A stretch of 64,000 nucleotides of DNA from Peribacillus sp. Bi96 (GCF_918698115.1 NZ_CAKKLV010000018.1:47560-111559), one strand, 5' to 3'. Numbered from the stretch's first letter, positions 45,620 through 54,514 are shown. Made by a program: numbers and translations. Notes: a model not told the origin generated them from the sequence alone.

Positions 45620-45645
45620 TTCAATATTAATTTGGAGGTAAGACA

Positions 45646-46386
45646 ATGGAATTTTGGACCGTGGGGCAATTGTCCAAACTGGCGAACGTTACGATTAGAA
45701 CGATTCGGTATTACGACCAAATCCAATTACTGACACCTGAGTTCCGACACGCAAATGGCCGCCGGTATTATACGGAAAAAGACCTCAAAAGGCTTGAAAA
45801 AATTTGCTTACTTAAAAGCCTTTCGGTCTCTTTAGATGATATAAAGACCGTGTTGGATAAAAAGGCCTTCAAAGAATTGCTCCTTCATCAACAACAACAG
45901 ACACTATCAAGCATAGGAGAAGCGGAAAACACTCTTAAGAACATCCAAACCTTGTTAAATAGCATAGAAGTCGAAGGAGATCTCGATTGGGAGCTGCTGC
46001 TGCCGCTAATCAAAAGAAAAGAACATAATCGTGATCAATTCTTCAGCAAGGAAGAACGGCAATCCTTGGACAAACTACCTAAGATGGAAAAAGATAATAT
46101 CCAAACGAAACAATGGATCAACCTAATAAAACGTATAGAATTAACCATCAAAAAAGGATTTCCTGCCGAATCCGAGGAAGGAAGGCTGCTCGCTGAAGAT
46201 TGCCTGCTTTTATCCGAATTGATTTTCGAAGGAAACAAAGATCTAGAGGAGAAATTCTGGGAAGTCCGTAAATCCGCAGCTGACTCTTCCTCGGCAGGTT
46301 TATATCCGGTAAAGGAAGAAATCCTCATATTTTTAGAAGAGGCAATTGCCTCGTTAAACGAAACGGATTGCAAGTCCAAAGTATAA
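45646..46386 (+). CDS. MerR-family transcriptional regulator
   Basis: The 246-residue protein starts with a MerR winged helix (WTVGQLSKLANVTIRTIRYYDQIQLL ... RYYTEKDLKRLEKICLLKSL, residues 4-60), a dimerisation coiled coil (about 75-120) and a C-terminal helical domain of about 120 residues resembling the ligand-binding region of TipA-like or multidrug-sensing MerR proteins. It converges on the two ABC exporter genes, which could be its targets, although they have no obvious MerR promoter. TTTGGAGG precedes ATG. Confidence 0.87.
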   Translation: MEFWTVGQLSKLANVTIRTIRYYDQIQLLTPEFRHANGRRYYTEKDLKRLEKICLLKSLSVSLDDIKTVLDKKAFKELLLHQQQQTLSSIGEAENTLKNIQTLLNSIEVEGDLDWELLLPLIKRKEHNRDQFFSKEERQSLDKLPKMEKDNIQTKQWINLIKRIELTIKKGFPAESEEGRLLAEDCLLLSELIFEGNKDLEEKFWEVRKSAADSSSAGLYPVKEEILIFLEEAIASLNETDCKSKV

Positions 46387-46402
46387 GGTTTTGTGATCAA
46401 CA

Positions 46403-46438
46403 TAAAAAATGTGCGCCTAACGGCACACATTTTTTTCA
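46403..46438. terminator. Bidirectional terminator
   Basis: AAAATGTGCGCC and GGCACACATTTT pair with one mismatch between the convergent merR-like and ABC transporter genes, flanked by A- and T-runs. Confidence 0.75.
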
Positions 46439-48229
46439 TCATCCGGTCTGATTTTCCTTTAATGAGCTGCGATATAGTTCGTAATAAAAACCCCTTTTCC
46501 GCAACAATTCATCATGGGGTCCCATTTCGATGATCCTGCCTTCATCAAGTACGAGGATTTGATCACTTTGCTGAATCGTATTCAATCGATGGGCAATGAC
46601 AAAACTTGTCCTTCCCTCCATCAAGCGGTGTAATGCTTCCTGAATTTTAAGCTCGGTAATCGTATCTATACTACTTGTCGCTTCATCCAAGATCAATAGA
46701 ACGGGATCGGCTAATATAGCCCTTGCAATCGATAAAAGCTGGCGCTGTCCCTGACTGATTCCGCTGCCATCTTGATTCAAAATGGTATCATATCGATCAG
46801 GCAGTTTCATGATAAAGGAATGGGCATTGGCAAGCTTGGCTGCATCCACCACTTCTTCATCATTCGCATCCAATCGACCGTAGCGAATATTTTCCCGAAT
46901 CGTACCTTGAAACAAAAAGGAATCCTGTAAAACAAAGCCCATATGCTTGCGGAGACTTGCTCTCGTTACCTGCTGGATATTCTGGCCATCGATCAATATC
47001 CGCCCGCTGTTCGGCTCGTAAAATCGGGCAAGAAGATTGATGATCGTAGTCTTACCGGCCCCAGTCGGCCCCACTAGCGCGATGGTATCACCTTTTCCCG
47101 CATGAAAACTAACATCATATATCGTTTGGTCCTCTTCATTATAGGAAAAGGAAACACCTTCAAAGTCCACCTCACCACAAACATCCCGAAGTTCGCAGGC
47201 CTGCTTCTCATCCATTTCTTCCTCTTTTTCATCAAGAATGGAGAAAACCCGCTCCGCACCAGCAACAGCTGAGAGGAGTGTATTAAATTGGTTAGCCAGA
47301 TCATTTAGCGGTCGGGTGAATTGCCTTGAATATTCCGTGAAAATGACGATGACACCGATGGAGACCGTTCCTACTCCGTTCAGCGCCAAAAACCCGCCGA
47401 CTGCTGCTATTACCGTAAAACTCAAGTTGTTCAGTAAATTCATCAGCTTGGGAATCAGCCCAGAATAAGATTGTGATAAAAATCCGGCTTTCTTTAAGTT
47501 TTCACTCCGGGTGATAAAATCACGAATCACTTTATCTTCCTGTGAAAAGGCCTTTACGATCCTCTGTCCAGAAATCGTTTCTTCAATAAATCCATTCAGT
47601 TCTCCAAGGTTCTTCTGCTGTTCTTTAAAAAGCTTTCCCGTCCGGTTCGTTATCCATCTCAATCCGAAGAACATAAGAGGAACGATGAATAAGGTTAAAA
47701 CCGTCAATAACGGGCTCAAATACAGCATTACCCCGATGGTTCCGATCAGTGTCAGCACACTTGAAAAAATCTGGATCACGGAACTGTTCAAAGTGGAACT
47801 GACATTTTCTATATCATTCGTGACCCGGCTCATCAATTCCCCATGCTGACGTCGGTCAAAAAAGGGAATGGACAATTGGTGAAGCTTTTTGAACAATTGA
47901 TTGCGCATCGCATAAACCGTATCCTGCGCAATGCCGATCATCCAATAATTCTGAAGCCACATGGATAGGGAATAGAATATATAGACGCAAAGAAGCCCGA
48001 TAAGAAGGCTAATCAACCCACCGCTATCCTTTGTGACAATATAATCATCAATGGCCCTGCCAACAAGAAACGGGCCAAGCAAACCCAAAACCGAGCTAAT
48101 CAATACCATGAAAAGGACACAAAATAGCAGGCTTTTTTTCGTCGCCAAGTAGGGGATGATCCTTTTTATCGTATTCCATGAGTTGACCGGTTTTGACTTT
48201 GCCTTATCGGGAGATATTTTTCGACTCAA
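46439..48229 (-). CDS. ABC exporter half-transporter, canonical ATP site subunit
   Basis: This 596-residue type IV ABC exporter subunit has six membrane helices (about 30-310) and an NBD with Walker A GPTGAGKTT, Q-loop LQDSFLF, signature ISQGQRQ, Walker B LLILDEATS (catalytic Glu present) and the H-loop AHRLNTI. It pairs with the upstream gene to form a heterodimer of the BmrC/BmrD or YfiB/YfiC kind, exporting drugs, peptides or lipids. The frame is open to 48283; TTG 48229 with GGAGGAGGGG is the probable start, giving a 26-nt overlap with the first gene. Confidence 0.88.
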   Translation of the reverse strand: MSRKISPDKAKSKPVNSWNTIKRIIPYLATKKSLLFCVLFMVLISSVLGLLGPFLVGRAIDDYIVTKDSGGLISLLIGLLCVYIFYSLSMWLQNYWMIGIAQDTVYAMRNQLFKKLHQLSIPFFDRRQHGELMSRVTNDIENVSSTLNSSVIQIFSSVLTLIGTIGVMLYLSPLLTVLTLFIVPLMFFGLRWITNRTGKLFKEQQKNLGELNGFIEETISGQRIVKAFSQEDKVIRDFITRSENLKKAGFLSQSYSGLIPKLMNLLNNLSFTVIAAVGGFLALNGVGTVSIGVIVIFTEYSRQFTRPLNDLANQFNTLLSAVAGAERVFSILDEKEEEMDEKQACELRDVCGEVDFEGVSFSYNEEDQTIYDVSFHAGKGDTIALVGPTGAGKTTIINLLARFYEPNSGRILIDGQNIQQVTRASLRKHMGFVLQDSFLFQGTIRENIRYGRLDANDEEVVDAAKLANAHSFIMKLPDRYDTILNQDGSGISQGQRQLLSIARAILADPVLLILDEATSSIDTITELKIQEALHRLMEGRTSFVIAHRLNTIQQSDQILVLDEGRIIEMGPHDELLRKRGFYYELYRSSLKENQTG

Positions 48230-49952
48230 GAGAAATCCCCTCCTCCCCAAACTGTGAGTGAACGATCTTCCTATAAAGATCACTTGTTTGAATCAAATCT
48301 TCATGTTTCCCTTCGGCGAGCACTTCACCATTTTCCAGCAACAAGATTTTGTCCGCCTCCATGGCTGTACTTATTTTTTGTGTAATGATGATTGTCGTGC
48401 ACGTATAGGCCTTTAAAGCGGTGAGCAATTTACTTTCCGTTTTCAAATCCAACGCACTTGTACTATCATCCAGAAGGAGAATCTTCGGTCTGCGCACCAA
48501 TGCTCTCGCAATCGATAACCGCTGCTTTTGCCCTCCTGACAGGTTCACTCCTTTTTGCCCTAACTGCGTTTCATATTGCTTCGGGAGTTTCATCACGGTT
48601 TCATGGACCTGAGCATTCATGGCTGCTTCCATTATTTCCTCAATCGCGGCCCCTTCTTTCCCCCAAGCAATATTATTTTTTATCGTTCCAGAAAAAAGCA
48701 GGGCCTCTTGTGGTACATAGCCGATCGCTTTCCGAAGCGAATCCAGGGGAATATCTTTCACATCCTGATCATCTATACGAATGGAGCCGCTTTCAACTTC
48801 GTATAATCTTGGAATCAGCTGAAACAGGGATGTTTTTCCGGACCCTGTTGCTCCCATGATGGCAAGTGATTGCCCCGGATCGATAGAGAAGTTCAAGTTT
48901 TTCAATACTGGTGTATCTGTTCCAGGATAGCGGAAAGATACATCAAGAAACTTGATTCCTCCCCCCTTGACGGCCTCACTCTTGCTTTCCATCTTACCTT
49001 CATCGTTATCTATCGGAGTTTCAAATATTTCCGTCACTCGTTCCGCCGAAGCCTTTGCACGGGAAATGACCGTGATCAGCCATGAAAAAACGGAAAGTGA
49101 CGCCACAATCCTTGTTGCATAATTTACAATTGCCACAACTTCCCCAACCTGTATATCTCCCGTTGTAATAAACTCGCTTCCCAGCCAAAGGATGATAAGG
49201 ATCGCGACATTCATGACCAGCATCAGCATGGGCATGGTCGTTTCAATTAAACGGAGGGAAGTGACAGTCTTTCTTTTCAACTCGTCATTCGCGTCGTCAA
49301 ACCGTCCGATCTCATGGTCCTTACGAAGAAAAGCTTTGATCAGGCGCATGCCTATCAGGTTTTCCCGCATGACGCTATTGACGTTATCGAGCTTTTTCTG
49401 GACTAGCTTAAATAACTTGGCCGCTCGTTTCATTACCCACCCCAGGAAGAAAACAAGAACAGGAATCGAAATGACCAACACAAGAGATAGTTTCAAATTG
49501 ACCGCAATAGCCATGATTGCCCCGCCGATTACGATTAATGGTGCTCTCGCCATGATACGCAGGCCCATAAAAACCGTATTTTGAAGTTGGGTCACATCAT
49601 TCGTCATCCTTGTAATCAACGAGGAAGTCGGGATGTTATTCAAATTCGCAAAAGAAAACGCCTGTATTTTACCAAAAAGGCTTTTCCTGACCTCATGCCC
49701 AAAACTTTGACTTACATGTGATGCTGTAAAGGAATTAACGATTCCTCCAAGAAATGAAAAAATGGAAAGTCCAACCATGATACTTCCCCATTTAATCACC
49801 ACCGATAAATCTTTTTGTAAAATGCCATCATCAATTATTTTTGCTATAAATAGAGGTTGTAACAGTTCAACACCGAGCTCGACGACCATTAATAATAAAG
49901 CAAGAATGATCAAGAGCCAGTACGGTTTAAGAAATGAGGACAGTTTTATCAT
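48204..49952 (-). CDS. ABC exporter half-transporter, degenerate ATP site subunit
   Basis: The 582-residue partner subunit has six helices (about 12-300) and an NBD with Walker A GATGSGKTS, Q-loop VPQEALLF and signature LSGGQKQR. Its Walker B is ILLLDDST, with Asp in the place of the catalytic Glu, and the H-loop reads ITQKIST with Gln in place of His. Both changes mark the non-hydrolytic site of heterodimeric exporters. Size and order resemble B. subtilis yfiB-yfiC and bmrC-bmrD. The start codon follows GAAGGGTG. Confidence 0.88.
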   Translation of the reverse strand: MIKLSSFLKPYWLLIILALLLMVVELGVELLQPLFIAKIIDDGILQKDLSVVIKWGSIMVGLSIFSFLGGIVNSFTASHVSQSFGHEVRKSLFGKIQAFSFANLNNIPTSSLITRMTNDVTQLQNTVFMGLRIMARAPLIVIGGAIMAIAVNLKLSLVLVISIPVLVFFLGWVMKRAAKLFKLVQKKLDNVNSVMRENLIGMRLIKAFLRKDHEIGRFDDANDELKRKTVTSLRLIETTMPMLMLVMNVAILIILWLGSEFITTGDIQVGEVVAIVNYATRIVASLSVFSWLITVISRAKASAERVTEIFETPIDNDEGKMESKSEAVKGGGIKFLDVSFRYPGTDTPVLKNLNFSIDPGQSLAIMGATGSGKTSLFQLIPRLYEVESGSIRIDDQDVKDIPLDSLRKAIGYVPQEALLFSGTIKNNIAWGKEGAAIEEIMEAAMNAQVHETVMKLPKQYETQLGQKGVNLSGGQKQRLSIARALVRRPKILLLDDSTSALDLKTESKLLTALKAYTCTTIIITQKISTAMEADKILLLENGEVLAEGKHEDLIQTSDLYRKIVHSQFGEEGISLESKNISR

Positions 49953-50124
49953 CTATGACACCCTTCGATTCTTCATATGTAGATAGCATCTTTCATCTTC
50001 TCATTATACATTTTTATACAGATTTTTTAAAAGATTTAAGCTGATTTAAAGGTTAGGCAAATAACTTGTTTTTTTTTTCATAAATGCTCTTGACAAATAA
50101 CAGGAAATAAGCGAAAATTCTAAT

Positions 50125-50150
50125 TGATAATGATTTTCAATTTCATTATC
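50125..50150. promoter_or_regulatory. Fur-type box
   Basis: TGATAATGATTTTCA matches the 7-1-7 Fur box TGATAATNATTATCA with one mismatch, and lies in the larger inverted repeat GATAATGA-N9-TCATTATC (50126-50150). A TTGACA hexamer is 30 nt upstream (50091-50096), so the box would cover the transcript start of a plus-strand unit. Confidence 0.7.
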
Positions 50151-50226
50151 GATCTCTGAAATTTGATAAGCAATTGCGATAATCTCTTATCGTACCCTTT
50201 TGATATTGTACATAGTTACAATGTCG

Positions 50227-50360
50227 CCCCGGCTTCTCTGTGCCTAGTAGTAAAACTTATATGCTCGTTAGCGAATGCATGTCACTGGAATATTGCCCCC
50301 TCTTTATTCAAGTCATTTTATTCACGTTGGAAGCATATTAGGCAGCCGGGGTTATTTTTT
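50227..50360 (+). ncRNA. Candidate structured RNA or leader with terminator-like 3' end
   Basis: CCCCGGC (50227-50233) and TGCCT (50241-50245) pair with AGGCA-GCCGGGG (50340-50351) to close a domain of about 95 nt, and the stem is followed by TTATTTTTT. Inside are a hairpin ATGCTCG-TTAG-CGAATGCAT (50257-50276) and a C-rich unpaired stretch GCCCCCTCTTT. It lies between a Fur-type box and a nitroreductase gene, has no protein-coding look, and matches no riboswitch I know. Confidence 0.45.
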
Positions 50361-50406
50361 AAAAAACTAATAAACTTACATATAAGATTAAAGGAGCAGG
50401 ATGATC

Positions 50407-50967
50407 ATGAAACTTGAAGATATCATTAAAGAACGGCGCAGCATCAAGCGATTTAAGGACATTCCTGTTCCTCTTGATACCATCCAAACTTTATTGGAAA
50501 CGTCGACGTGGGCACCAAACCATAAAATGACCCAGCCATGGCGCTTCGTCGTGGTTCAAGGTGACAGCCGCATAAAACTGGCAGAAGCAACCCGTGCCTT
50601 CATGGCAGGCAAAGAGAAGGATCCGGAAAAGAAAAAGGAAGCAGGACAGCGTGGATATAACAAACTTATTGGTGTCCCGATGTTTATCGCAGTAATCATG
50701 GAAGAGAATCCAAATCCAATGATACGAGAAGAGGATTATGCAGCTACAAGTGCTCTGATCCAAAATTTCAGCCTGCTTGCCTGGGAACAAGGAATCGGGA
50801 TGATATGGGAAACATACGGCATGATACACAGTATGGAGTTTCGTAATGCTCTAGGCGTGAAGCCTGGCGAGAAAATCGTCGGTAGTCTTCACGTTGGCTA
50901 CCCTGATATGATCCCCACCCCACGTCCAAGGAAAGCGATCGATCAAATACTGACCATTATGGACTAA
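50407..50967 (+). CDS. Nitroreductase family protein (YdjA-like)
   Basis: The 186-residue protein is a short FMN-dependent nitroreductase-fold enzyme: IIKERRSIKRFKDIPVP, TSTWAPNHKMTQPWRFVVV, YAATSALIQNFSLLAWEQGIGMIW and LHVGYPD. The APNHKxTxPWRF stretch is typical of the YdjA group; the physiological substrate is unknown. Its upstream region holds a Fur-type box and a candidate structured RNA, so it may respond to iron. Two ATG codons are possible (50401 and 50407); homologues usually begin at the second. Confidence 0.83.
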   Translation: MKLEDIIKERRSIKRFKDIPVPLDTIQTLLETSTWAPNHKMTQPWRFVVVQGDSRIKLAEATRAFMAGKEKDPEKKKEAGQRGYNKLIGVPMFIAVIMEENPNPMIREEDYAATSALIQNFSLLAWEQGIGMIWETYGMIHSMEFRNALGVKPGEKIVGSLHVGYPDMIPTPRPRKAIDQILTIMD

Positions 50968-51001
50968 TATAAAAGGAAAGTCTCCAATCTTTAATTGGAG
51001 G

Positions 51002-51036
51002 TTCAGACTGTAGACAAACTTCGATGAAAATCGAGT
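51002..51036. repeat. Hairpin repeat, left arm of a dispersed palindromic element
   Basis: TTCAGACTGTAGACAAACTT then TCGATGAAAATCGAGTT recurs, in the opposite orientation, at 55280..55324. In that copy a full CTGTAGA...TCTACAG outer stem is present; here the outer right arm is missing and IS-like DNA begins instead. Confidence 0.7.
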
Positions 51037-51110
51037 TGAACTGCCCCGTAAATGTTAGACACCAAACTAACATTTACGGGGTGTTTTTTTATGGCTTTTA
51101 CAATTTGAAC
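51037..51110 (+). mobile_element. Remnant left end of an IS3/IS150-type element
   Basis: TGAACTGCCCCGTAAATGTT AGAC (51037-51060) with the inverted CTAACATTTACGGGGTG hairpin and a following ATGGCTTTTACAATTTG resembles the left end and OrfA start of the element at 63697 (TGAACTGCACCCCAATTGTT). The transposase frame is lost after a few codons. Confidence 0.65.
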
Positions 51111-51124
51111 GTTGTTTTAACGTA

Positions 51125-51220
51125 GGGAACTCGCTTTCGCGGGCGGTCCTGGAGCCTCCTGGGCTTACGCCTGCCGTGTCTCCCCTTGACGCGATTTCCC
51201 TGCAGGAGTCTCGCACCTTA
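51125..51220. repeat. GC-rich dispersed intergenic repeat, copy 1
   Basis: The stretch from GGGAACTCGCTTTCGCGGGC through TTACGCCTG, GTCTCCCCTTGACGCGA to GCAGGAGTCTCGCACCTTA is clearly related to the reverse complement of 55160..55242. Such repeats are spread through Bacillus-group genomes between genes. Its base composition is far higher in GC than the surroundings. Confidence 0.8.
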
Positions 51221-51284
51221 CGCTCATCATAAAGAACCAGATAAAAAGTCCAGCCGTACGTATAGTGACTAAAAGATTGATCAC

Positions 51285-51310
51285 AAAAAAACCTCCTTCT
51301 AAAAGGAGGT
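51285..51310 (-). terminator. Terminator of the aspartokinase gene
   Basis: Minus-strand ACCTCCTT and AAGGAGGT form a hairpin with a run of T. Confidence 0.88.
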
Positions 51311-51326
51311 CACTGATCTATTATTC

Positions 51327-52673
51327 TCAAAAGAACTCGTGATATAATGCCTGAATTGCCGTCTCTTCATTGAATCCTTTCACGCCGAACATCATGCTTA
51401 CCTCTGAAGATCCTTGGTTGATCATCTCAATATTGACCTTTGCATCGGCCAGCGCTTTTGAGGCTCTTGCCGTTGTACCAACATTATGGCGCATTCCTTC
51501 ACCTACAATCATGATTAAGGCAAGATCATGCTCCACCATCACTTCATCAGCATGCAGTTCTTGCTTGATGCGTGAAATAATTTTCTTCTCGGCATCACCC
51601 TTCATCTGGTCCTGCCTTAATATTAGTGTCACATCATCAATGCCTGACGGAATATGCTCATATGAAACACCGTAATCTTCAAGGATATGCAGCAGTTTCC
51701 GGCCAAAACCAACTTCACGGTTCATCAAATATTTGCTAATGTAAATACTGCAAAATCCCTTATCACTTGCAATCCCGATAACCGGACCATTCGTATTATC
51801 CCGTGTGCTCACAATGCGGGTCCCTTGTGCCATCGGGTTGTTCGTATTTTGGATATGGACAGGTATTCCCGCACGGAATGCAGGTATTAGCGCCTCATCG
51901 TGGAATACCGAGAAACCGGCATAAGAAAGCTCCCGCATTTCGCGATAAGTTAATTCCCGGATCCCTTTCGGATTGGAAACCACATTCGGATTCACCGCAT
52001 AAACGGCATCTACGTCCGTAAAGTTCTCATACAAATCAGCTTTGACGCCATTCGCAAGTATCGAACCCGTAATATCGGAACCGCTCCTAGAGAAGGTTAA
52101 AACATCACCATCTAACGTATACCCGAAGAATCCTGGGAATACTACGATTCCAGGTTCATCACGAAGAGCATATAATCGATCATAGGACTCTGGCAGCACC
52201 TTGGTAAATCCACCTTCATCCGTTACGATCAAGCCAGCCTTCTTTGGATTTATATACTGTGCCTCTATCCCGCGGCTTTGGAAATAACCTGCGACCAGCT
52301 TCGCATTATTATCCTCACCGCTGGCCTTCAAGGCATCCAAATAGCGCTTCGGGTTAGTTTGGTCTGCATGCAACAGTGCCATTAAATTTTCATGAATCCC
52401 AGTGATGACACGCTCGGATATATCCAGCTCTTCAGCAATGCTCGCATAGCGGGAGACCACGTCCTCAATTAAAGGCTCACCGTTATTCCCGCGCAGCTGC
52501 TGTTCTGCAGCCTCAATCAATAGATCCGTCACCTTTATATCATCGGAATTGCGTTTCCCTGGAGCCGAAACGACCACGATCTTCCTCTCTGGATCTGAAA
52601 CAACAATTTCGAATACCTTCCTCAACTGTTCACCTGATGCAAGTGAACTTCCTCCAAACTTTGCAACTTTCAT
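51327..52673 (-). CDS. Aspartokinase III (YclM/ThrD type)
   Basis: Aspartokinase phosphorylates aspartate at the entry to Lys, Thr and Met synthesis. The 448-residue protein has the kinase domain (KVAKFGGSSLASGEQL, RSGSDITGSIL, ENFTDVDAVYAVNP) and two ACT domains (about 300-370 and 380-445) for allosteric control, with LIMIVGEGMRHNVGTTARAS. Size and sequence match the monofunctional B. subtilis YclM, which is inhibited by lysine plus threonine. The frame is open to 52751; ATG 52673 (MKVAKFGG) with GGGGAT is used. No L-box or T-box leader was seen. Confidence 0.9.
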   Translation of the reverse strand: MKVAKFGGSSLASGEQLRKVFEIVVSDPERKIVVVSAPGKRNSDDIKVTDLLIEAAEQQLRGNNGEPLIEDVVSRYASIAEELDISERVITGIHENLMALLHADQTNPKRYLDALKASGEDNNAKLVAGYFQSRGIEAQYINPKKAGLIVTDEGGFTKVLPESYDRLYALRDEPGIVVFPGFFGYTLDGDVLTFSRSGSDITGSILANGVKADLYENFTDVDAVYAVNPNVVSNPKGIRELTYREMRELSYAGFSVFHDEALIPAFRAGIPVHIQNTNNPMAQGTRIVSTRDNTNGPVIGIASDKGFCSIYISKYLMNREVGFGRKLLHILEDYGVSYEHIPSGIDDVTLILRQDQMKGDAEKKIISRIKQELHADEVMVEHDLALIMIVGEGMRHNVGTTARASKALADAKVNIEMINQGSSEVSMMFGVKGFNEETAIQALYHEFF

Positions 52674-52875
52674 CTCGACATCCCCTATTTTCGTAAATAT
52701 TCTGTCAAAATCAACTCTCCCTATTATTACGCTTTTTAGCGAAACAATCAAGTGGAAATTCCATTATAGGAGGACATTTGTATTTTTAAAAAGGACAAAG
52801 AAACAGGACCGCTAATCGAGAATGGCTAAAACAAAAAAAAGACAACAGGCATATGCCCATTGTCTCTCCTATTCT

Positions 52876-53373
52876 TTAACGATTATCCACAGTTTCCGGG
52901 TATAAGTCATGATTCATCAAGCGGTAATCCGCCATTTCCTCATACTTCGTACCTAGTTTCCCATAATTGGTGTATGGATCGATGGAAATTCCGCCCCTAG
53001 GAGTGAATTTACCCCAAACTTCAATATACTTCGGATCCATCAATTCGATTAAATCGTTCATGATGATGTTCATGCAATCTTCATGGAAATCACCATGGTT
53101 CCGGAAGCTGAATAAATAAAGCTTCAAAGACTTGCTTTCCACCATCTTCACACTTGGAATATAGCTGATGTAAATGGTTGCAAAGTCTGGCTGCCCCGTT
53201 ATCGGGCATAAGCTAGTAAACTCCGGGCAATTGAATTTGACGAAGTAATCACGGTTAGGGTGCTTGTTATCAAACGACTCCAGAATTTCAGGTGCATAGT
53301 CGAATGTATATTTTGTCCCTTGATTCCCAAGCAATGTAATATCATTTAATTCTTCTTCTTTTCTTCCAGACAT
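52876..53373 (-). CDS. queF: NADPH-dependent 7-cyano-7-deazaguanine reductase
   Basis: QueF reduces preQ0 to preQ1 in queuosine synthesis. The 165-residue short-type enzyme has the catalytic cysteine in [14 protein letters not shown], the QueF motif [21 protein letters not shown] and [15 protein letters not shown]. Length equals that of the B. subtilis enzyme. The open frame extends to 53436 but that part is the riboswitch terminator; ATG 53373 follows GAGGAGG. It is controlled by a preQ1 riboswitch. No queCDE genes are adjacent. Confidence 0.95.
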   Translation of the reverse strand: MSGRKEEELNDITLLGNQGTKYTFDYAPEILESFDNKHPNRDYFVKFNCPEFTSLCPITGQPDFATIYISYIPSVKMVESKSLKLYLFSFRNHGDFHEDCMNIIMNDLIELMDPKYIEVWGKFTPRGGISIDPYTNYGKLGTKYEEMADYRLMNHDLYPETVDNR

Positions 53374-53434
53374 AAAAAAGTCCTCCTCTTCCACGTTTGT
53401 CAGGGGAGATTCATAAAATGGGCCTCTATATAAC

Positions 53435-53462
53435 AAAAACCATATCTCCTCAAAGATATGGT
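53435..53462 (-). terminator. PreQ1 riboswitch terminator
   Basis: Minus-strand ACCATATCT and AGATATGGT pair and run into TTTTTG between the aptamer and queF. Confidence 0.85.
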
Positions 53463-53487
53463 TGATTCGCGAAAAATATCAAAGCCA

Positions 53488-53521
53488 TAGTTTTTTTAAG
53501 AGGGTGATGCTATGAACCTCT
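53488..53521 (-). promoter_or_regulatory. PreQ1-I riboswitch aptamer
   Basis: The minus strand reads AGAGGTTCATAGCATCACCC then TCTTAAAAAAACTA, agreeing with the class I consensus AGAGGTTCNNAGCNACACCC...AAAAAACTA. It lies upstream of queF. Confidence 0.93.
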
Positions 53522-53677
53522 CCCGTTATCGGGAAATATTTTAAATTGTCATAGTAAATATAAAAAAAAAAAGACAATCTGTCAATGCAACTCTCTTAAA
53601 TTGGGTTTGATTCCTTTATATATTCAGTTTAAAATGAAACAAGCAGTTCACCCTATAAGAAGGAAGAGATCATACAA

Positions 53678-54514
53678 ATGTGGATTTTTGCAGCACTCAT
53701 CACCAGTTTATGTTTCGGTATCAATAATAGCATTTTCAAATGGAGCAGCGGAAAAGGCTATTCCAAGATACATATCCAATTTTTCTTTTATTTTTCAGCT
53801 TTTATTTTGTCCATTTTTTATGGAGTATTTATGGATGGTTTGAAGCTGGATTGGCTATCTATCTTGCTTGGTGCAGCTATTGGTATACTGAACGCTAATG
53901 GTAACATCCAGATGGCAAGCGCCTTTGAAAAAGGGCCGGCAAGCTTGACATCACCATTAATCGCAGCGAATGCCATATTCCCCATTCTCTGTGCAGCTTT
54001 AATTTTTCACGAACATATTTCTACCCTGCAGTGGAGTGGAATCGTCTGCATGTTTCTCGCTACCTTAGTCATTCAGTATACACCTAATGCTAAAGGTAAC
54101 CATCAATATGTCCCTTGGATTATGCACACATTATTCTCCATCTTATCTTTTGGTGTACTCGGCATTCTTATGACGACATCAACACGTCTTCATTTAAACT
54201 CCCTTGATATCCTTGTATCAATGTATGGAGGCGGAATGCTTTATCTTCTTTCGGCTCTAGCCTTTAAAAATGAAAAAATCAAGCTAAAGGAAGTCAAAAT
54301 CGGTTCCTTAGTAGGCTTTTTAAGCATGATAGGCTATGGATGTTATTTCTTTGCATTGAACACCGGGATCGCAAGCATCATTTTCCCTGTCGTCAGCCTG
54401 AACTGTTTAGTTGTCGTATTCGCTGGATGTTATTTATTCAAGGAAAAACTAAAAACCTATCAAATTGCCGGAGTATTTGCAGCATTAATCGGCATTATCT
54501 TAACTAAAATATGA
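53678..54514 (+). CDS. EamA/DMT-family transporter
   Basis: The 278-residue protein has ten membrane helices in two EamA repeats; the first contains GILNANGNIQMASAFEKGPASLTSPLIAANAIFPILCA (about 72-110) and the second GYGCYFFALNTGIASIIFPVVSL. These match drug/metabolite exporters; the substrate is not predictable. AGGAAGAG precedes ATG, and a terminator follows. It diverges from the queF gene. Confidence 0.87.
   Translation: MWIFAALITSLCFGINNSIFKWSSGKGYSKIHIQFFFYFSAFILSIFYGVFMDGLKLDWLSILLGAAIGILNANGNIQMASAFEKGPASLTSPLIAANAIFPILCAALIFHEHISTLQWSGIVCMFLATLVIQYTPNAKGNHQYVPWIMHTLFSILSFGVLGILMTTSTRLHLNSLDILVSMYGGGMLYLLSALAFKNEKIKLKEVKIGSLVGFLSMIGYGCYFFALNTGIASIIFPVVSLNCLVVVFAGCYLFKEKLKTYQIAGVFAALIGIILTKI

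Noticed and set aside
50257..50300. Cobalamin riboswitch (a GTCACTGG stretch recalls a B12-box neighbour)
   Set aside because: The rest of the B12 consensus, including the B12 box itself, is absent.
50163..50417. 84-residue plus-strand frame upstream of the nitroreductase gene
   Set aside because: It has no ribosome binding site, overlaps the nitroreductase start and runs through the candidate RNA stem.
53374..53436. N-terminal extension of QueF
   Set aside because: The stretch is the riboswitch terminator region, and QueF has its normal length from 53373.
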